Below, one piece after another: positions 1 to 6,735 of a stretch of 8,473 bases of DNA. A program made the position numbers and the translations under genes. The notes beneath the pieces are model-generated. The model did not search any database and was not told the origin of the DNA. It saw nothing but the letters and a program-made list of their open reading frames with translations. The number at the start of each line of letters is the position of its first letter. Within the stretch, counting starts at the first letter, position 1. Source of the DNA: Dehalococcoidia bacterium (GTDB taxonomy: Bacteria > Chloroflexota > Dehalococcoidia > GIF9 > AB-539-J10); the NCBI GenBank assembly GCA_030669525.1, contig DAOVDO010000033.1, positions 1 to 8,473 of the forward strand. Reading direction: 5' to 3'.

Positions 1-404
1 GTTGTTGTTTTTAGTGTTTTCCTCAGGAGGGCTAACTGTGGCTTGTATATTGTGATTCTTCCTTGCTCCGGTGTCACCGGCACGTTAAGGATTCCAGTTA
101 TGATTTTCTGTACCACGTCTGTTTGGCATAATATGGTTACCTCGGCTTGATTTTGTCCTACTTCTATGAGCACAGGCAGTAATAATTCTTTTTGCTCATC
201 GGGATTTGTTATGCTGGCAAGATGCTCAAGCTCTCTCTTCTTGAAGAAATGGGTGTTGCCATCGTTGCATGCTATATGTGGGTATTTTTCATGTAGCAGG
301 TCGGACAGTCGCTTTTGACTTCGTGGTAATCCAGCGTTTACTACCCGCAGTTCACCTTTCAAACACTGCTCAAGTATCTTTTCATAGGGTAAATCATCAG
401 GCAT
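1..404 (-). CDS. UPF0216 / DUF61-like protein of unknown function (3' end cut by window edge)
   Basis: An open frame begins at ATG 404 and runs without a stop to the window edge, giving 134 complete codons. It abuts subunit D: the D stop and this ATG form TAAATG with no gap, so translation is probably coupled. The upstream Shine-Dalgarno is weak (a GGA about 9 nt before ATG). Seen in the translation: NAGLPRSQKRLSDLL near residues 23-37, then DGNTHFFKKRELEHLA around 48-63, LLLPVLIEV around 74-82, and IYKPQLALLRKTLKT near the end. From memory, this series (N-x-LP..rk.L.eLL, DG..h.fkk.EL..La, LPi.ie, YkP....LRrkL.T) is the UPF0216/DUF61 signature, a small, mainly archaeal family of about 130-150 residues with no established function. 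The gene would then be nearly complete. I see no coiled coil, so it is not the G/H stalk subunit that sits here in some clusters. The family call is recalled, not searched; the open reading frame itself is secure. Confidence 0.72.
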   Translation of the reverse strand, partial: MPDDLPYEKILEQCLKGELRVVNAGLPRSQKRLSDLLHEKYPHIACNDGNTHFFKKRELEHLASITNPDEQKELLLPVLIEVGQNQAEVTILCQTDVVQKIITGILNVPVTPEQGRITIYKPQLALLRKTLKTT

Positions 405-1037
405 TTATCTTTGTCCAACCAGCACCTTTACTCGTTTTAGTCGAGATTTCTCTTCCCTGTCCCTTTCCTCAAATTTCATGTTTAAGTATTTTATGGTCGC
501 TTGAAGTCCTGGGATTATCATATATTCCAGAGCGTTTGTTATCCTCTTAGTCCTGTTTATCTCCATCCCCATTAGTTCCAGGCTTCTCTGGAGCTCAGCT
601 AATTCTATGGTGGCTTCGAGACATTTTTCAAATAGCTGAGCTGCGTAATCCAACCAGGAAGAGGTATCGATCATGGTATACCCTCTCATTGATTTCGCAG
701 TGCTTTCCATCTCAAGTGAGGGGATTCTTACGCCCGCTATGTTTGTTGACCCAGCAATGACCTTTGGGTCAGCCTCGGTTGCCATTAGTTCCTTTTCCAG
801 AGCTATGTATCCATGGTAACCGGAGGCAATCGATAATGCCTTGTAGGCTTGGGAAAAGGCGTCGATTAGCTTTTTTCTAACCTCTACTGACTCTCTTGCT
901 GTCTGCAAGAACTCCATGGTTAATATAGCGAGCCTGTCCTTCACTATTTTTTGTACTCTTTGGGACAATTTGAGTCTGCGCTTGAGTTTTACAAGCTCAA
1001 TTTTGGTGGGTCTGACTTTAATTAATTGCTGTGGCAT
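405..1037 (-). CDS. atpD: V/A-type ATPase subunit D (central rotor shaft)
   Basis: A 210-residue protein, the usual length for subunit D of V/A-type ATPases. D is the long antiparallel coiled coil that turns inside the A3B3 hexamer, like gamma in F-type enzymes. The N-terminus carries the family signature: VRPTKIELVKLKRRLKLSQR at about residues 8-27, followed by the KDR..ILTMEF stretch. The C-terminus returns as a charged helix, with ALEYMIIPGLQATIKYLNMK and then a basic end (REEKSRLKRVKVL). The middle, about residues 75-125, is the head that sits near the membrane-side stalk. The ATG start lies 12 nt after the B stop. No convincing Shine-Dalgarno precedes it (only GAG about 11 nt upstream), so it is probably translated by coupling from B. 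Nothing is missing or broken. Confidence 0.96.
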   Translation of the reverse strand: MPQQLIKVRPTKIELVKLKRRLKLSQRVQKIVKDRLAILTMEFLQTARESVEVRKKLIDAFSQAYKALSIASGYHGYIALEKELMATEADPKVIAGSTNIAGVRIPSLEMESTAKSMRGYTMIDTSSWLDYAAQLFEKCLEATIELAELQRSLELMGMEINRTKRITNALEYMIIPGLQATIKYLNMKFEERDREEKSRLKRVKVLVGQR

Positions 1038-1049
1038 TCTTAATTACGC

Positions 1050-2456
1050 TCAGGTCTTGTTACGGTATTTTGGTAGATACTTTTTAATGAATTTCTCGCT
1101 AATTAATTTCAGGTCTTCCTCGGGCAATGCTGAGAACAGATTCCAGGCAATGTCCAGGGTGTTTTCTACTCCTCTTTTCTCAAGCTCACCCTGGGATATA
1201 AATTTGTGCTCAAATTCATCTGCATTCGCCAAATATATCTTATCCCTTTCACCTAATGCCTCAGCGCCTATGATGGTCGATATCTCCCTGAGGTAACAGC
1301 CTTCAGCGTAAGCGGCGTAAGACTGCATGAAGACATTGTTATGGTCCTCTCTGGTTTTATCTGGCCCGATTCCCTCTTTCATCATTCGTGAGAGGGACAG
1401 GAATACATCAATAGGTGGGTATATCCCCTTTCTTTCCAGATTTCGGGAAAGCACAATTTGCCCTTCGGTGATATAGCCGGTAAGGTCTGGTATGGGATGT
1501 GTTATGTCATCGTCAGGCATGGTCAGAATGGGCATTACAGTTACTGAGCCTTCCTTTCCCATAATTCTGCCTGCTCTCTCATATATTGTGGCAAGGTCGG
1601 TGTACATATATCCTGGATATCCTCTTCTAGATGGTATTTCTTCACGCATAGAGGAAAGCTCACGAAGAGCCTCGCAATAGTTGGTCATGTCGGTAAGTAT
1701 GACCAGTACGTGCAAATTTTGTTCCCATGCCAGGTACTCGGCGGCGGTCAAAGCTAGCCTGGGTGTTGATATTCGCTCTATAACAGGATTTGATGCGGTG
1801 TTGATGAAAGCCACTGTTCTTTCCAATGCGCCTGTCCTTTCCAGGTTTCTAATGAAGAAGGAGGCGTCATCATAACTAATACCAATTGCACCGAATACCA
1901 GGGCGAATTTCTCCTCTTTTTTACCCTTAACTGTGGCCTGCCTGATTATTTGAGCCGCAATTCTATTGTGTGGCAACCCTGAAGCACTGAATATCGGCAG
2001 TTTCTGTCCTCTAACCAGAGCATTCAAGCCATCTATTGCCGATAAGCCTGTTTCAATAAACTCGGCTGGTGGCTGGCGAGAAGCGGGGTTTATGGGCTGT
2101 CCATTAATATCCAGGTAGCTATCTGGAATTATTGGAGGTACTCCATCTATAGGTTCTCCCATTCCATTGACGATTCTGCCTAAAATGTCAGGGGACACTG
2201 GTAGTTTTAAGGTCTCACCCTTGCACCTTATTTTACTCCCAATAAGGTCTACTTCACTGACTCCACCAAATACCTGGATTATAGTCGCCTCCTCGCTGAT
2301 ATCTATTGCCTGACCACTTTTTATCTCACCGCTGCTGAGTTGAACATCAACTATTTCATTGAATTTAATATCAGGGATGCTTTCAGCTATGAGCAGGGAG
2401 CCCTTGGCTCTAGTAATTGCTCTTCCTTCTTTGATGTAGAGCGAGGAGATATTCAT
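1050..2456 (-). CDS. atpB: V/A-type ATPase subunit B (non-catalytic nucleotide-binding subunit)
   Basis: A 468-residue protein of normal length for subunit B, which alternates with A in the A3B3 hexamer of the soluble head. Residues 1-75 are the N-terminal beta-barrel. The nucleotide-fold region follows, with [20 protein letters not shown] at 85-104. The P-loop position reads FSASGLPHN (156-164), which lacks the GxxxxGKT consensus, as expected for the non-catalytic subunit. [16 protein letters not shown] (251-266) is the Walker B-like strand, and [21 protein letters not shown] (276-296) is a B-family hallmark. [12 protein letters not shown] (353-364) holds R357, which by alignment from memory corresponds to the arginine finger reaching the catalytic site of A. 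Its ATG overlaps the A stop codon in an ATGA, so A and B translation should be coupled, which fits their 3:3 stoichiometry. Confidence 0.98.
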   Translation of the reverse strand: MNISSLYIKEGRAITRAKGSLLIAESIPDIKFNEIVDVQLSSGEIKSGQAIDISEEATIIQVFGGVSEVDLIGSKIRCKGETLKLPVSPDILGRIVNGMGEPIDGVPPIIPDSYLDINGQPINPASRQPPAEFIETGLSAIDGLNALVRGQKLPIFSASGLPHNRIAAQIIRQATVKGKKEEKFALVFGAIGISYDDASFFIRNLERTGALERTVAFINTASNPVIERISTPRLALTAAEYLAWEQNLHVLVILTDMTNYCEALRELSSMREEIPSRRGYPGYMYTDLATIYERAGRIMGKEGSVTVMPILTMPDDDITHPIPDLTGYITEGQIVLSRNLERKGIYPPIDVFLSLSRMMKEGIGPDKTREDHNNVFMQSYAAYAEGCYLREISTIIGAEALGERDKIYLANADEFEHKFISQGELEKRGVENTLDIAWNLFSALPEEDLKLISEKFIKKYLPKYRNKT

Positions 2457-4207
2457 GAAACGCCTCCTTTATGAGCTACCAGGCTTTTTCCCATTTCTGA
2501 CCATAGCTCCTTGATTTGCTGTTCAAATGTTTCATTGGGAATGTCTTTCATTCTCGATATTCTGTATACAATAGGAGATGACCGGATAGTCTCAATGCCT
2601 GCCCCTGAATTTAATATCTCCTGGGACAGTTCATAAAATCCTATTATTGTTTTAAGCATCAGACCGGCTTTTGCCGGTGTACAGTAAGTGTCAACCTCGT
2701 GATAGGCGCTCTGCTGTAGAAAGTCCTCACGTATCATTTTAGCGACGAGCAGGAGTAGTTTATCCCCTTCGGGCAAAGCTTCAGGACCTACAAGTCTTAC
2801 GATTTCCTCCAGTTCAGCTTCCTGTTGCAGTATCTTTAGAGCAGCAGCTCTGGTATTCTCCCATCCTGGATCGACTTTATTCCACCAATCCTTAACTGCG
2901 CCTACATAGAGGCTATAGCTGGTGAGCCAGCTTATGGCAGGGAAATGCCTCTTGTTTGCCAGGGAAACATCCAGTGCATATAGGGCATCTACTATTCTAA
3001 TAGTACTCTGTGTTACTGGCTCACTGAAGTCGGCACCGGGAGGGCTTACGGCACCGGTTATGGTTAGCGAGCCTTTCCTCTGGGGACTGCCCAAGCATTT
3101 AACCATTCCTGCCCTTTCATAAAAGGAGGAGAGCCTTGAGCCCATATACGAAGGAAATCCTTCCTCACCTGGCATTTCCTCAAGTCTACCTCCCATCTCC
3201 CTCATAGCTTCGGCCCACCTTGATGTTGAATCGGCAACTAACAGGATATCGTACCCCATATCCCTGAAGTACTCCCCCATGGTAACGCCGACAAAGATGC
3301 TTGCTTCACGAGCCACAACGGGCATGTTAGAAGTGTTAGCTATGAATATTTCTTTTTCCTGCAACAGCCTTCCCGTGTTGGGGTCCTTGAGTTTTCTGAA
3401 GCTATAAAGCACATCGGCCATTTCATTTCCCCTTTCGCCACAGCCGACGTAGATGTTCAGTTGTGTTTGAGCCCATCTGACCAGCTGCTGCTGGGCAACA
3501 GTCTTTCCTGTGCCGAAACCTCCTGGTATTGCTGCTTTTCCGCCAAGAGCTAAGGGGAACATGTAATCCAGGATTCGCATGCCGGTAGTGAGCAGTCCTG
3601 AAGGGTCGAACCTCTGTTTATAGGGCCTGGGCTTTCTCACAGGCCATTCCTGCATTAGCTTTAGCTCTTTCACCTCTCCGTTGTGTTCCACCCAGGCCAC
3701 AGCTTCCTCAACAGTATAGTCGCCCTTGCCAATCTCTGTTATCCTTCCCTTAATTCCTGCTGGTACCATTATTTTATGCTCCAGGAGATTGGTCTCGGGG
3801 ACTGTGCCTATTATGTCTCCTTCGCTAACAGTGTCCCCAACTTTTACTGTGGGGCTGAATTGCCATTTCTTATCGCGAGGCAGCGCAGATGCTTTGGCGC
3901 CACGTTTTATAAAGGAGCCAGTATCTTCAACCAGTGTAAGTAAAGATTTTTGGAGGCCATCATAAATAGACCCTACAAGTCCTGGACCTAGCTCAACACT
4001 CAGGATTCTTCCCGTTCCTCTCACCGCTTCGCCAGTTTTTAATCCCAGGGTATCCTCATGTGCCTGGATGATGGCTTTATTTCCCTCCAGGCCTATTATT
4101 TCCCCTACGATTCCTTCTTCTCCTATCTCAACAATTTCATAAACTTGGGAACCTTTCATATCGTCCGCTATTACCAGGGGACCTGAAACTCTCCATATCC
4201 TACCCAT
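2453..4207 (-). CDS. atpA: V/A-type ATPase catalytic subunit A
   Basis: A 584-residue catalytic subunit, typical length for the family. Three copies in the A3B3 head bind and hydrolyse, or synthesise, ATP. Residues 1-75 form the beta-barrel. The A-specific 'non-homologous' or bulge insertion lies around 115-190, with [20 protein letters not shown] in its lipoyl-like part, and separates A from F-type beta. The Walker A loop is GGFGTGKT at 229-236, with Lys235 and Thr236; the usual archaeal and bacterial form is GPFGSGKT or [18 protein letters not shown] at 254-263 carries the catalytic Glu258. Walker B is [14 protein letters not shown], with Asp326 and Arg330. [19 protein letters not shown] and [13 protein letters not shown] are also strongly conserved. 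No intein interrupts the P-loop region, where some archaeal A subunits carry one. The ATG start has a strong AAGGAGG Shine-Dalgarno, 24 nt after the F stop. Confidence 0.99.
   Translation of the reverse strand: MGRIWRVSGPLVIADDMKGSQVYEIVEIGEEGIVGEIIGLEGNKAIIQAHEDTLGLKTGEAVRGTGRILSVELGPGLVGSIYDGLQKSLLTLVEDTGSFIKRGAKASALPRDKKWQFSPTVKVGDTVSEGDIIGTVPETNLLEHKIMVPAGIKGRITEIGKGDYTVEEAVAWVEHNGEVKELKLMQEWPVRKPRPYKQRFDPSGLLTTGMRILDYMFPLALGGKAAIPGGFGTGKTVAQQQLVRWAQTQLNIYVGCGERGNEMADVLYSFRKLKDPNTGRLLQEKEIFIANTSNMPVVAREASIFVGVTMGEYFRDMGYDILLVADSTSRWAEAMREMGGRLEEMPGEEGFPSYMGSRLSSFYERAGMVKCLGSPQRKGSLTITGAVSPPGADFSEPVTQSTIRIVDALYALDVSLANKRHFPAISWLTSYSLYVGAVKDWWNKVDPGWENTRAAALKILQQEAELEEIVRLVGPEALPEGDKLLLLVAKMIREDFLQQSAYHEVDTYCTPAKAGLMLKTIIGFYELSQEILNSGAGIETIRSSPIVYRISRMKDIPNETFEQQIKELWSEMGKSLVAHKGGVS
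2463..2470 (-). promoter_or_regulatory. Ribosome binding site of subunit B, inside the end of A
   Basis: AAAGGAGG lies 6 nt before the B ATG and is formed by the Lys-Gly-Gly codons near the A C-terminus. With the ATGA overlap it allows both independent loading and re-initiation after A. Confidence 0.85.
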
Positions 4208-4215
4208 GGTTTACT

Positions 4216-4223
4216 ACCTCCTT
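4216..4223 (-). promoter_or_regulatory. Strong ribosome binding site of subunit A
   Basis: AAGGAGGT lies 8 nt before the A ATG in the 24-nt F/A gap. A near-full match to the anti-Shine-Dalgarno fits the need for three A subunits per enzyme. Confidence 0.85.
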
Positions 4224-4231
4224 AACTCAAG

Positions 4232-4588
4232 TTAGATTTCAACATCAAACCCTATAGATGCTTTGATAAATGCCTTATAATATCCGACAACATCCTTATG
4301 TTTTGTGCCCGACTTTGGCGGGACCTCGATGATTACAGGGGTTATTCTTTTTCCTCCCATAACGCGGTTTAGTATGTCTTCAACATATTCTGCATAGTCT
4401 TCTGGTATAACTATTACACCAATATCGGGTTCGTTTATCAGCTCGCCCAGAGCCTTTCTCACATCTTCACGGATATTGTGGTTGCCTTTTATTACATGGT
4501 ATTTACTGATGCCAGCCAGCCTCAGCCCGCTAATCAGCTCTTCATCTCCTATAGCAGCAATATTTAAGTGGGCTTGTGCCATGCTCAC
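4232..4588 (-). CDS. atpF: V/A-type ATPase subunit F (central stalk, GTG start)
   Basis: A 118-residue protein, slightly longer than the usual 100-110. Subunit F binds D in the rotating central stalk and can tune ATP hydrolysis through its mobile C-terminal helix. The N-terminal Rossmann-like alpha/beta fold is visible as HLNIAAIGDEELISGLRLAG. It is followed by a second strand, PDIGVIVIPEDYAEYV, and a third, TPVIIEVPPKSG. The C-terminal helix is KDVVGYYKAFIKASIG. The chosen start is GTG 4588, which overlaps the C stop as GTGA and lies 11 nt from an AAAGGAG element. An alternative ATG at 4582 would be 17 nt from it, which is too far. The alternative would only remove two residues. In Enterococcus nomenclature this gene is called ntpG. 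Confidence 0.93.
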   Translation of the reverse strand: MSMAQAHLNIAAIGDEELISGLRLAGISKYHVIKGNHNIREDVRKALGELINEPDIGVIVIPEDYAEYVEDILNRVMGGKRITPVIIEVPPKSGTKHKDVVGYYKAFIKASIGFDVEI

Positions 4589-5619
4589 GGTACTAAGTAC
4601 TCCTTTATTTCTTCTGTGGGAATGCCGTCGGCTATCGTTTTCAGAATCAATCTCAGGTTTCGTATTTCAAACTCCTTAAGTACCAGGTACCAGGCCATCA
4701 CCAAAGGCGATAATATCCTGGGTGATAATATTTCCTTAAGCAACCTGAACTTATACTTATCGATGGTTTCCTCTACAGCCGTGATGTTGCTGGTCTTATC
4801 GTAACTGATCAATATTTCCTCCGCCACATGCTTGTATTGAGGGTTTTCCAGTCTATGGGGCATATCAGTGAGTTTGAAGGATAACAAGTCCTGGATATCT
4901 TTCTCTGTAATCATATAGCCTCCAGGGATGGTACATTCAAAGGCATCGGTTCCGATGCCTGCAATTATAGCCCGTGAGGTGATCTGCAGGTTTGTCAGGT
5001 CAATTAATAGCCCGATGGCTTTTGAGAGGACAGAGCCGTCTTTTATGCCCCTTGCCATCTTTAACATGCTTTTATAGTATTCGCCATCCAATCTGGCTTC
5101 GGCCAGGAGTTTGGACTTTATCCCTCCAGTTGGCTCATATCCTTCGATAGCGGGTATATAACCCCCCATCTTGCAGTAGCAAAGTAACTCGATAATGCCG
5201 TCCAGATTTTGAATGGCTGAGAGTTCGTCCAGTAATCCATTGTCACAGATAACTCCTACCGGTATCATATGGCTCTTCTTACCGGTAGAAATACTCTGTA
5301 GAGAGGCTTTAATGTTCAGGATATCGTACTTTACTATGTATGCTCTGGAGACCTTCAGTACGTCTTGCGGTAGAAATTTAAATGATTCTACGTAGTTTAC
5401 CCGCTGTACAAAGTATTTCCACAGATGTTCGTCCAGGGCATCGAAATTCTTGATGGTTAATTCTTCGAAATAGCTGCCCACGTCGGTATCCCTGATGACC
5501 TCCAGTGCCTCCTGAATACTCGATGCTTTCAGCATCTTTTCTATGTGGTCAGAAGTCACCACCTTAGATTCTTCACCTTTCAGGTAGGCTGATATAAAGG
5601 CATACTTCGCGTAGGACAA
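4585..5619 (-). CDS. atpC: V/A-type ATPase subunit C (rotor-ring socket, d/AC39 type; TTG start)
   Basis: A 344-residue soluble protein of the V-type subunit C / eukaryotic d (AC39) family, all helical and built of three similar lobes. It sits on the K ring and receives the D-F shaft, so it links ATP turnover to ring rotation. The N-terminus SYAKYAFISAYLKGEESKVV matches the characteristic family opening (Y.Y.nAr...). Further on are ILNIKASLQSI and SKAIGLLIDLTNLQITSRAI, the second resembling the repeated lobe element with its D..NL....R pattern. The C-terminus has a typical long helical end, LVMAWYLVLKEFEIRNLRLI. The start is TTG 5619: AGGAG lies 5 nt upstream, overlapping the E stop codon, and no nearby ATG or GTG would preserve the conserved opening. 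The stop overlaps the F start. Confidence 0.94.
   Translation of the reverse strand: MSYAKYAFISAYLKGEESKVVTSDHIEKMLKASSIQEALEVIRDTDVGSYFEELTIKNFDALDEHLWKYFVQRVNYVESFKFLPQDVLKVSRAYIVKYDILNIKASLQSISTGKKSHMIPVGVICDNGLLDELSAIQNLDGIIELLCYCKMGGYIPAIEGYEPTGGIKSKLLAEARLDGEYYKSMLKMARGIKDGSVLSKAIGLLIDLTNLQITSRAIIAGIGTDAFECTIPGGYMITEKDIQDLLSFKLTDMPHRLENPQYKHVAEEILISYDKTSNITAVEETIDKYKFRLLKEILSPRILSPLVMAWYLVLKEFEIRNLRLILKTIADGIPTEEIKEYLVP
4600..4606 (-). promoter_or_regulatory. Ribosome binding site that favours the GTG start of subunit F
   Basis: AAAGGAG lies inside the last codons of C, 11 nt before GTG 4588 and 17 nt before ATG 4582. The distance favours GTG, which also overlaps the C stop as GTGA. 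Confidence 0.65.
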
Positions 5620-5624
5620 AAGCT

Positions 5625-5629
5625 CTCCT
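5625..5629 (-). promoter_or_regulatory. Ribosome binding site that fixes the TTG start of subunit C
   Basis: AGGAG lies 5 nt before TTG 5619 and overlaps the E stop codon TAG (5628-5630). It supports the non-ATG start and suggests that ribosomes ending E can pass directly to C. Confidence 0.75.
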
Positions 5630-6209
5630 ATGTTGCTTTAAAAAGCTCCTTACTTATTTCAGGCAATAGTTGTGGCAGTAGCATCTCGAGCCTGGTCTCA
5701 TAAATGTTATCCATTCGGAGTGTTCCATCAAGGGTTTCGGCTATAACTCCTCCTGTAAAGTTATCTTCCTTGACCTCCACTATTTTGGCGGCCAGTTTTT
5801 CATCGCCCTCAAGGAGTTTTTGGGTTGTGCTCACATCTTTAGGGGAAACGTAAATCCGGCACTTGTCAGTACTAATTCCACCCACGGCTTCCCTAATCAA
5901 GTTCAGGAGGTGGTTTTCATTACTTGAGGATTGAGACAGCTCTTGCTTTACCCTGTCGATTATTTTGGTTACTATATCGCTTTTTGTGCTCGATAGCTTC
6001 TGGCGTGCTTCTATAGAAGCCTGAGCAATGATTCTGGCAGCTTCCTCCCGGGCTTTTTCCAGCATTATATTTTTTTCTTCCTGGAGCCTCATTTCCCGCT
6101 GCTTTTGAGCTTTATCTCTTTCCCCCTGTGCCTTTTTCTCAGCCTCCGCTATTATGTTCTGAGCCTCAGTTTTTACTTTACTGACAACAGCTTCGCTTAT
6201 TTTTTACAT
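5628..6209 (-). CDS. atpE: V/A-type ATPase subunit E (peripheral stalk), with in-frame stop at codon 2
   Basis: Subunit E pairs with G/H to form the stator stalk that holds the A3B3 head to subunit I. The uninterrupted ATG-started frame covers only 5628-6092 (154 residues, from MRLQEEKN). The same frame stays open upstream to 6203 and reads as typical E N-terminal helix: KISEAVVSKVKTEAQNIIAE, then AEKKAQGERDKAQKQRE. It has heptad-like Ala spacing and heavy Glu/Lys/Gln. Just before this is TAA (6204-6206), directly preceded by ATG (6207-6209) in the same frame. That ATG has AAGGGTG 8 nt upstream and lies 13 nt after the K stop. Counting from it gives 193 codons, the normal E length. No GTG, TTG or CTG lies between the TAA and 6092, and ATG 6092 has only a poor, too-close Shine-Dalgarno. 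The C-terminal domain (LLEGDEKLAAKIVEVKEDNF, GGVIAETLDGTLRMDNIYET, RLEMLLPQLLPEISKELF) is intact. The true start is therefore unresolved; the gene's identity is not in doubt. Confidence 0.88.
6204..6209 (-). other. Start-stop element (ATG directly followed by in-frame TAA) at the head of subunit E
   Basis: The six bases read ATGTAA on the coding strand, with a properly spaced Shine-Dalgarno upstream and the E reading frame continuing in phase immediately downstream. As written, a ribosome would load fMet-tRNA and meet a stop codon at once. It may be a sequence error, a fresh nonsense mutation, or a genuine minimal reading frame that throttles E synthesis. TAA ends K, F and D normally in this window, so general TAA recoding is unlikely. 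Confidence 0.75.
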
Positions 6210-6217
6210 TTTTAAAG

Positions 6218-6224
6218 CACCCTT
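6218..6224 (-). promoter_or_regulatory. Ribosome binding site of subunit E
   Basis: AAGGGTG sits 8 nt before ATG 6209 and overlaps the K stop codon. Its placement is what marks ATG 6209 as the intended E start, although that ATG is followed directly by TAA. The site is 17 nt from an ATA codon at 6198-6200 and over 100 nt from ATG 6092, so it fits neither alternative. Confidence 0.7.
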
Positions 6225-6702
6225 AGAAAAGTCCCAGCATACTCAGTGCCATTATGGTGAATACCAGTCCCAGCACACCTAGCAATTCCACAAACACGGC
6301 CAGCATCATGGCATTTGTTAGTATCTTTCCCTTTGTCTTGGGCAGAAGTGAAATACCCGAGGCACAAACAACGCCCTGGTATGCTGCCGAGAATGATTCA
6401 GCAGCGGCAGCGATGATGCCGCAAGCGAGAACGGAAAAACCAGCGCCGCTGGCATCGGGCATGGCGGCAATGTTGGGTATCACCCTTGTCAGGATAAGTA
6501 TTAAAATTATCAGCCCGTAGAAAGTCTGTGTCATGGGTAGTGATACCAGCACTATGACATTCCTGAGCTGGCCAGGCTCTTCACCAAGTGTGGCTGCTCC
6601 AGCGGAGCCGGCAATGCCCAGTCCTATTGAAGACCCTAGCAAACCACCACCCAATGCTATCGCACCCCCAAGAGCTGCCAATGAAGTCGGATCAATTAGC
6701 AT
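6223..6702 (-). CDS. atpK: V/A-type ATPase subunit K (rotor-ring proteolipid, predicted Na+-binding)
   Basis: A very hydrophobic 159-residue protein with two tandem helical hairpins (four membrane helices, about 7-32, 47-73, 86-114 and 130-157). This is the 16-kDa V-type proteolipid, not the single-hairpin 8-kDa form. It forms the membrane ring that carries the coupling ion. Each hairpin starts with a Gly/Ala-rich helix (GGAIALGGGLLGSSIGLGIA; AGFSVLACGIIAAAAESF). Only the second hairpin has the ion-binding acid, Glu139 in VFVELLGVLGLV. The first has Gln59 in SLPMTQTFYG instead. By recalled alignment to E. hirae NtpK (Leu61, Thr64, Gln65, Tyr68, Gln110, Glu139), the matching residues here are Leu55, Thr58, Gln59, Tyr62, Gln109 and Glu139. 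This points to Na+ as coupling ion (inference). The ATG has the clearest Shine-Dalgarno in the operon. The TAA stop overlaps the E ribosome-binding site. Confidence 0.97.
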   Translation of the reverse strand: MLIDPTSLAALGGAIALGGGLLGSSIGLGIAGSAGAATLGEEPGQLRNVIVLVSLPMTQTFYGLIILILILTRVIPNIAAMPDASGAGFSVLACGIIAAAAESFSAAYQGVVCASGISLLPKTKGKILTNAMMLAVFVELLGVLGLVFTIMALSMLGLF

Positions 6703-6708
6703 TTTTAG

Positions 6709-6715
6709 CCTCCTT
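6709..6715 (-). promoter_or_regulatory. Strong ribosome binding site of subunit K
   Basis: AAGGAGG lies 6 nt before the K ATG in the 33-nt I/K gap. It is the best Shine-Dalgarno in the window. K is the subunit needed in most copies (about ten per ring in known V-type enzymes), which may explain its strength (inference). Confidence 0.85.
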
Positions 6716-6735
6716 TCTTTACCTTGTTAAGCTTT

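Noticed and set aside
1..404. Subunit G/H of the stalk as the gene after D, as in some methanogen clusters
   Set aside because: The translation is not a long charged coiled coil. Its motifs and length fit UPF0216/DUF61 much better.
1974..2000. Missing Walker A motif in subunit B as a possible defect
   Set aside because: The non-catalytic B subunits of V/A-type ATPases normally lack it. The FSASGLPHN form is the family standard.
4681..4694. Tandem 7-base repeat (taccagg twice)
   Set aside because: It encodes ordinary residues in the C-terminal helix of subunit C, has only two copies and has no further pattern.
5628..6092. Subunit E taken simply as a 154-residue protein starting at ATG 6092
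   Set aside because: The same frame continues upstream with convincing E N-terminal helix, and ATG 6092 has no well-placed Shine-Dalgarno. The short model is kept only as a fallback in the E entry.
6204..6206. General recoding of TAA as a sense codon
   Set aside because: TAA closes K, F and D at the expected lengths, so the code is not changed across the window.
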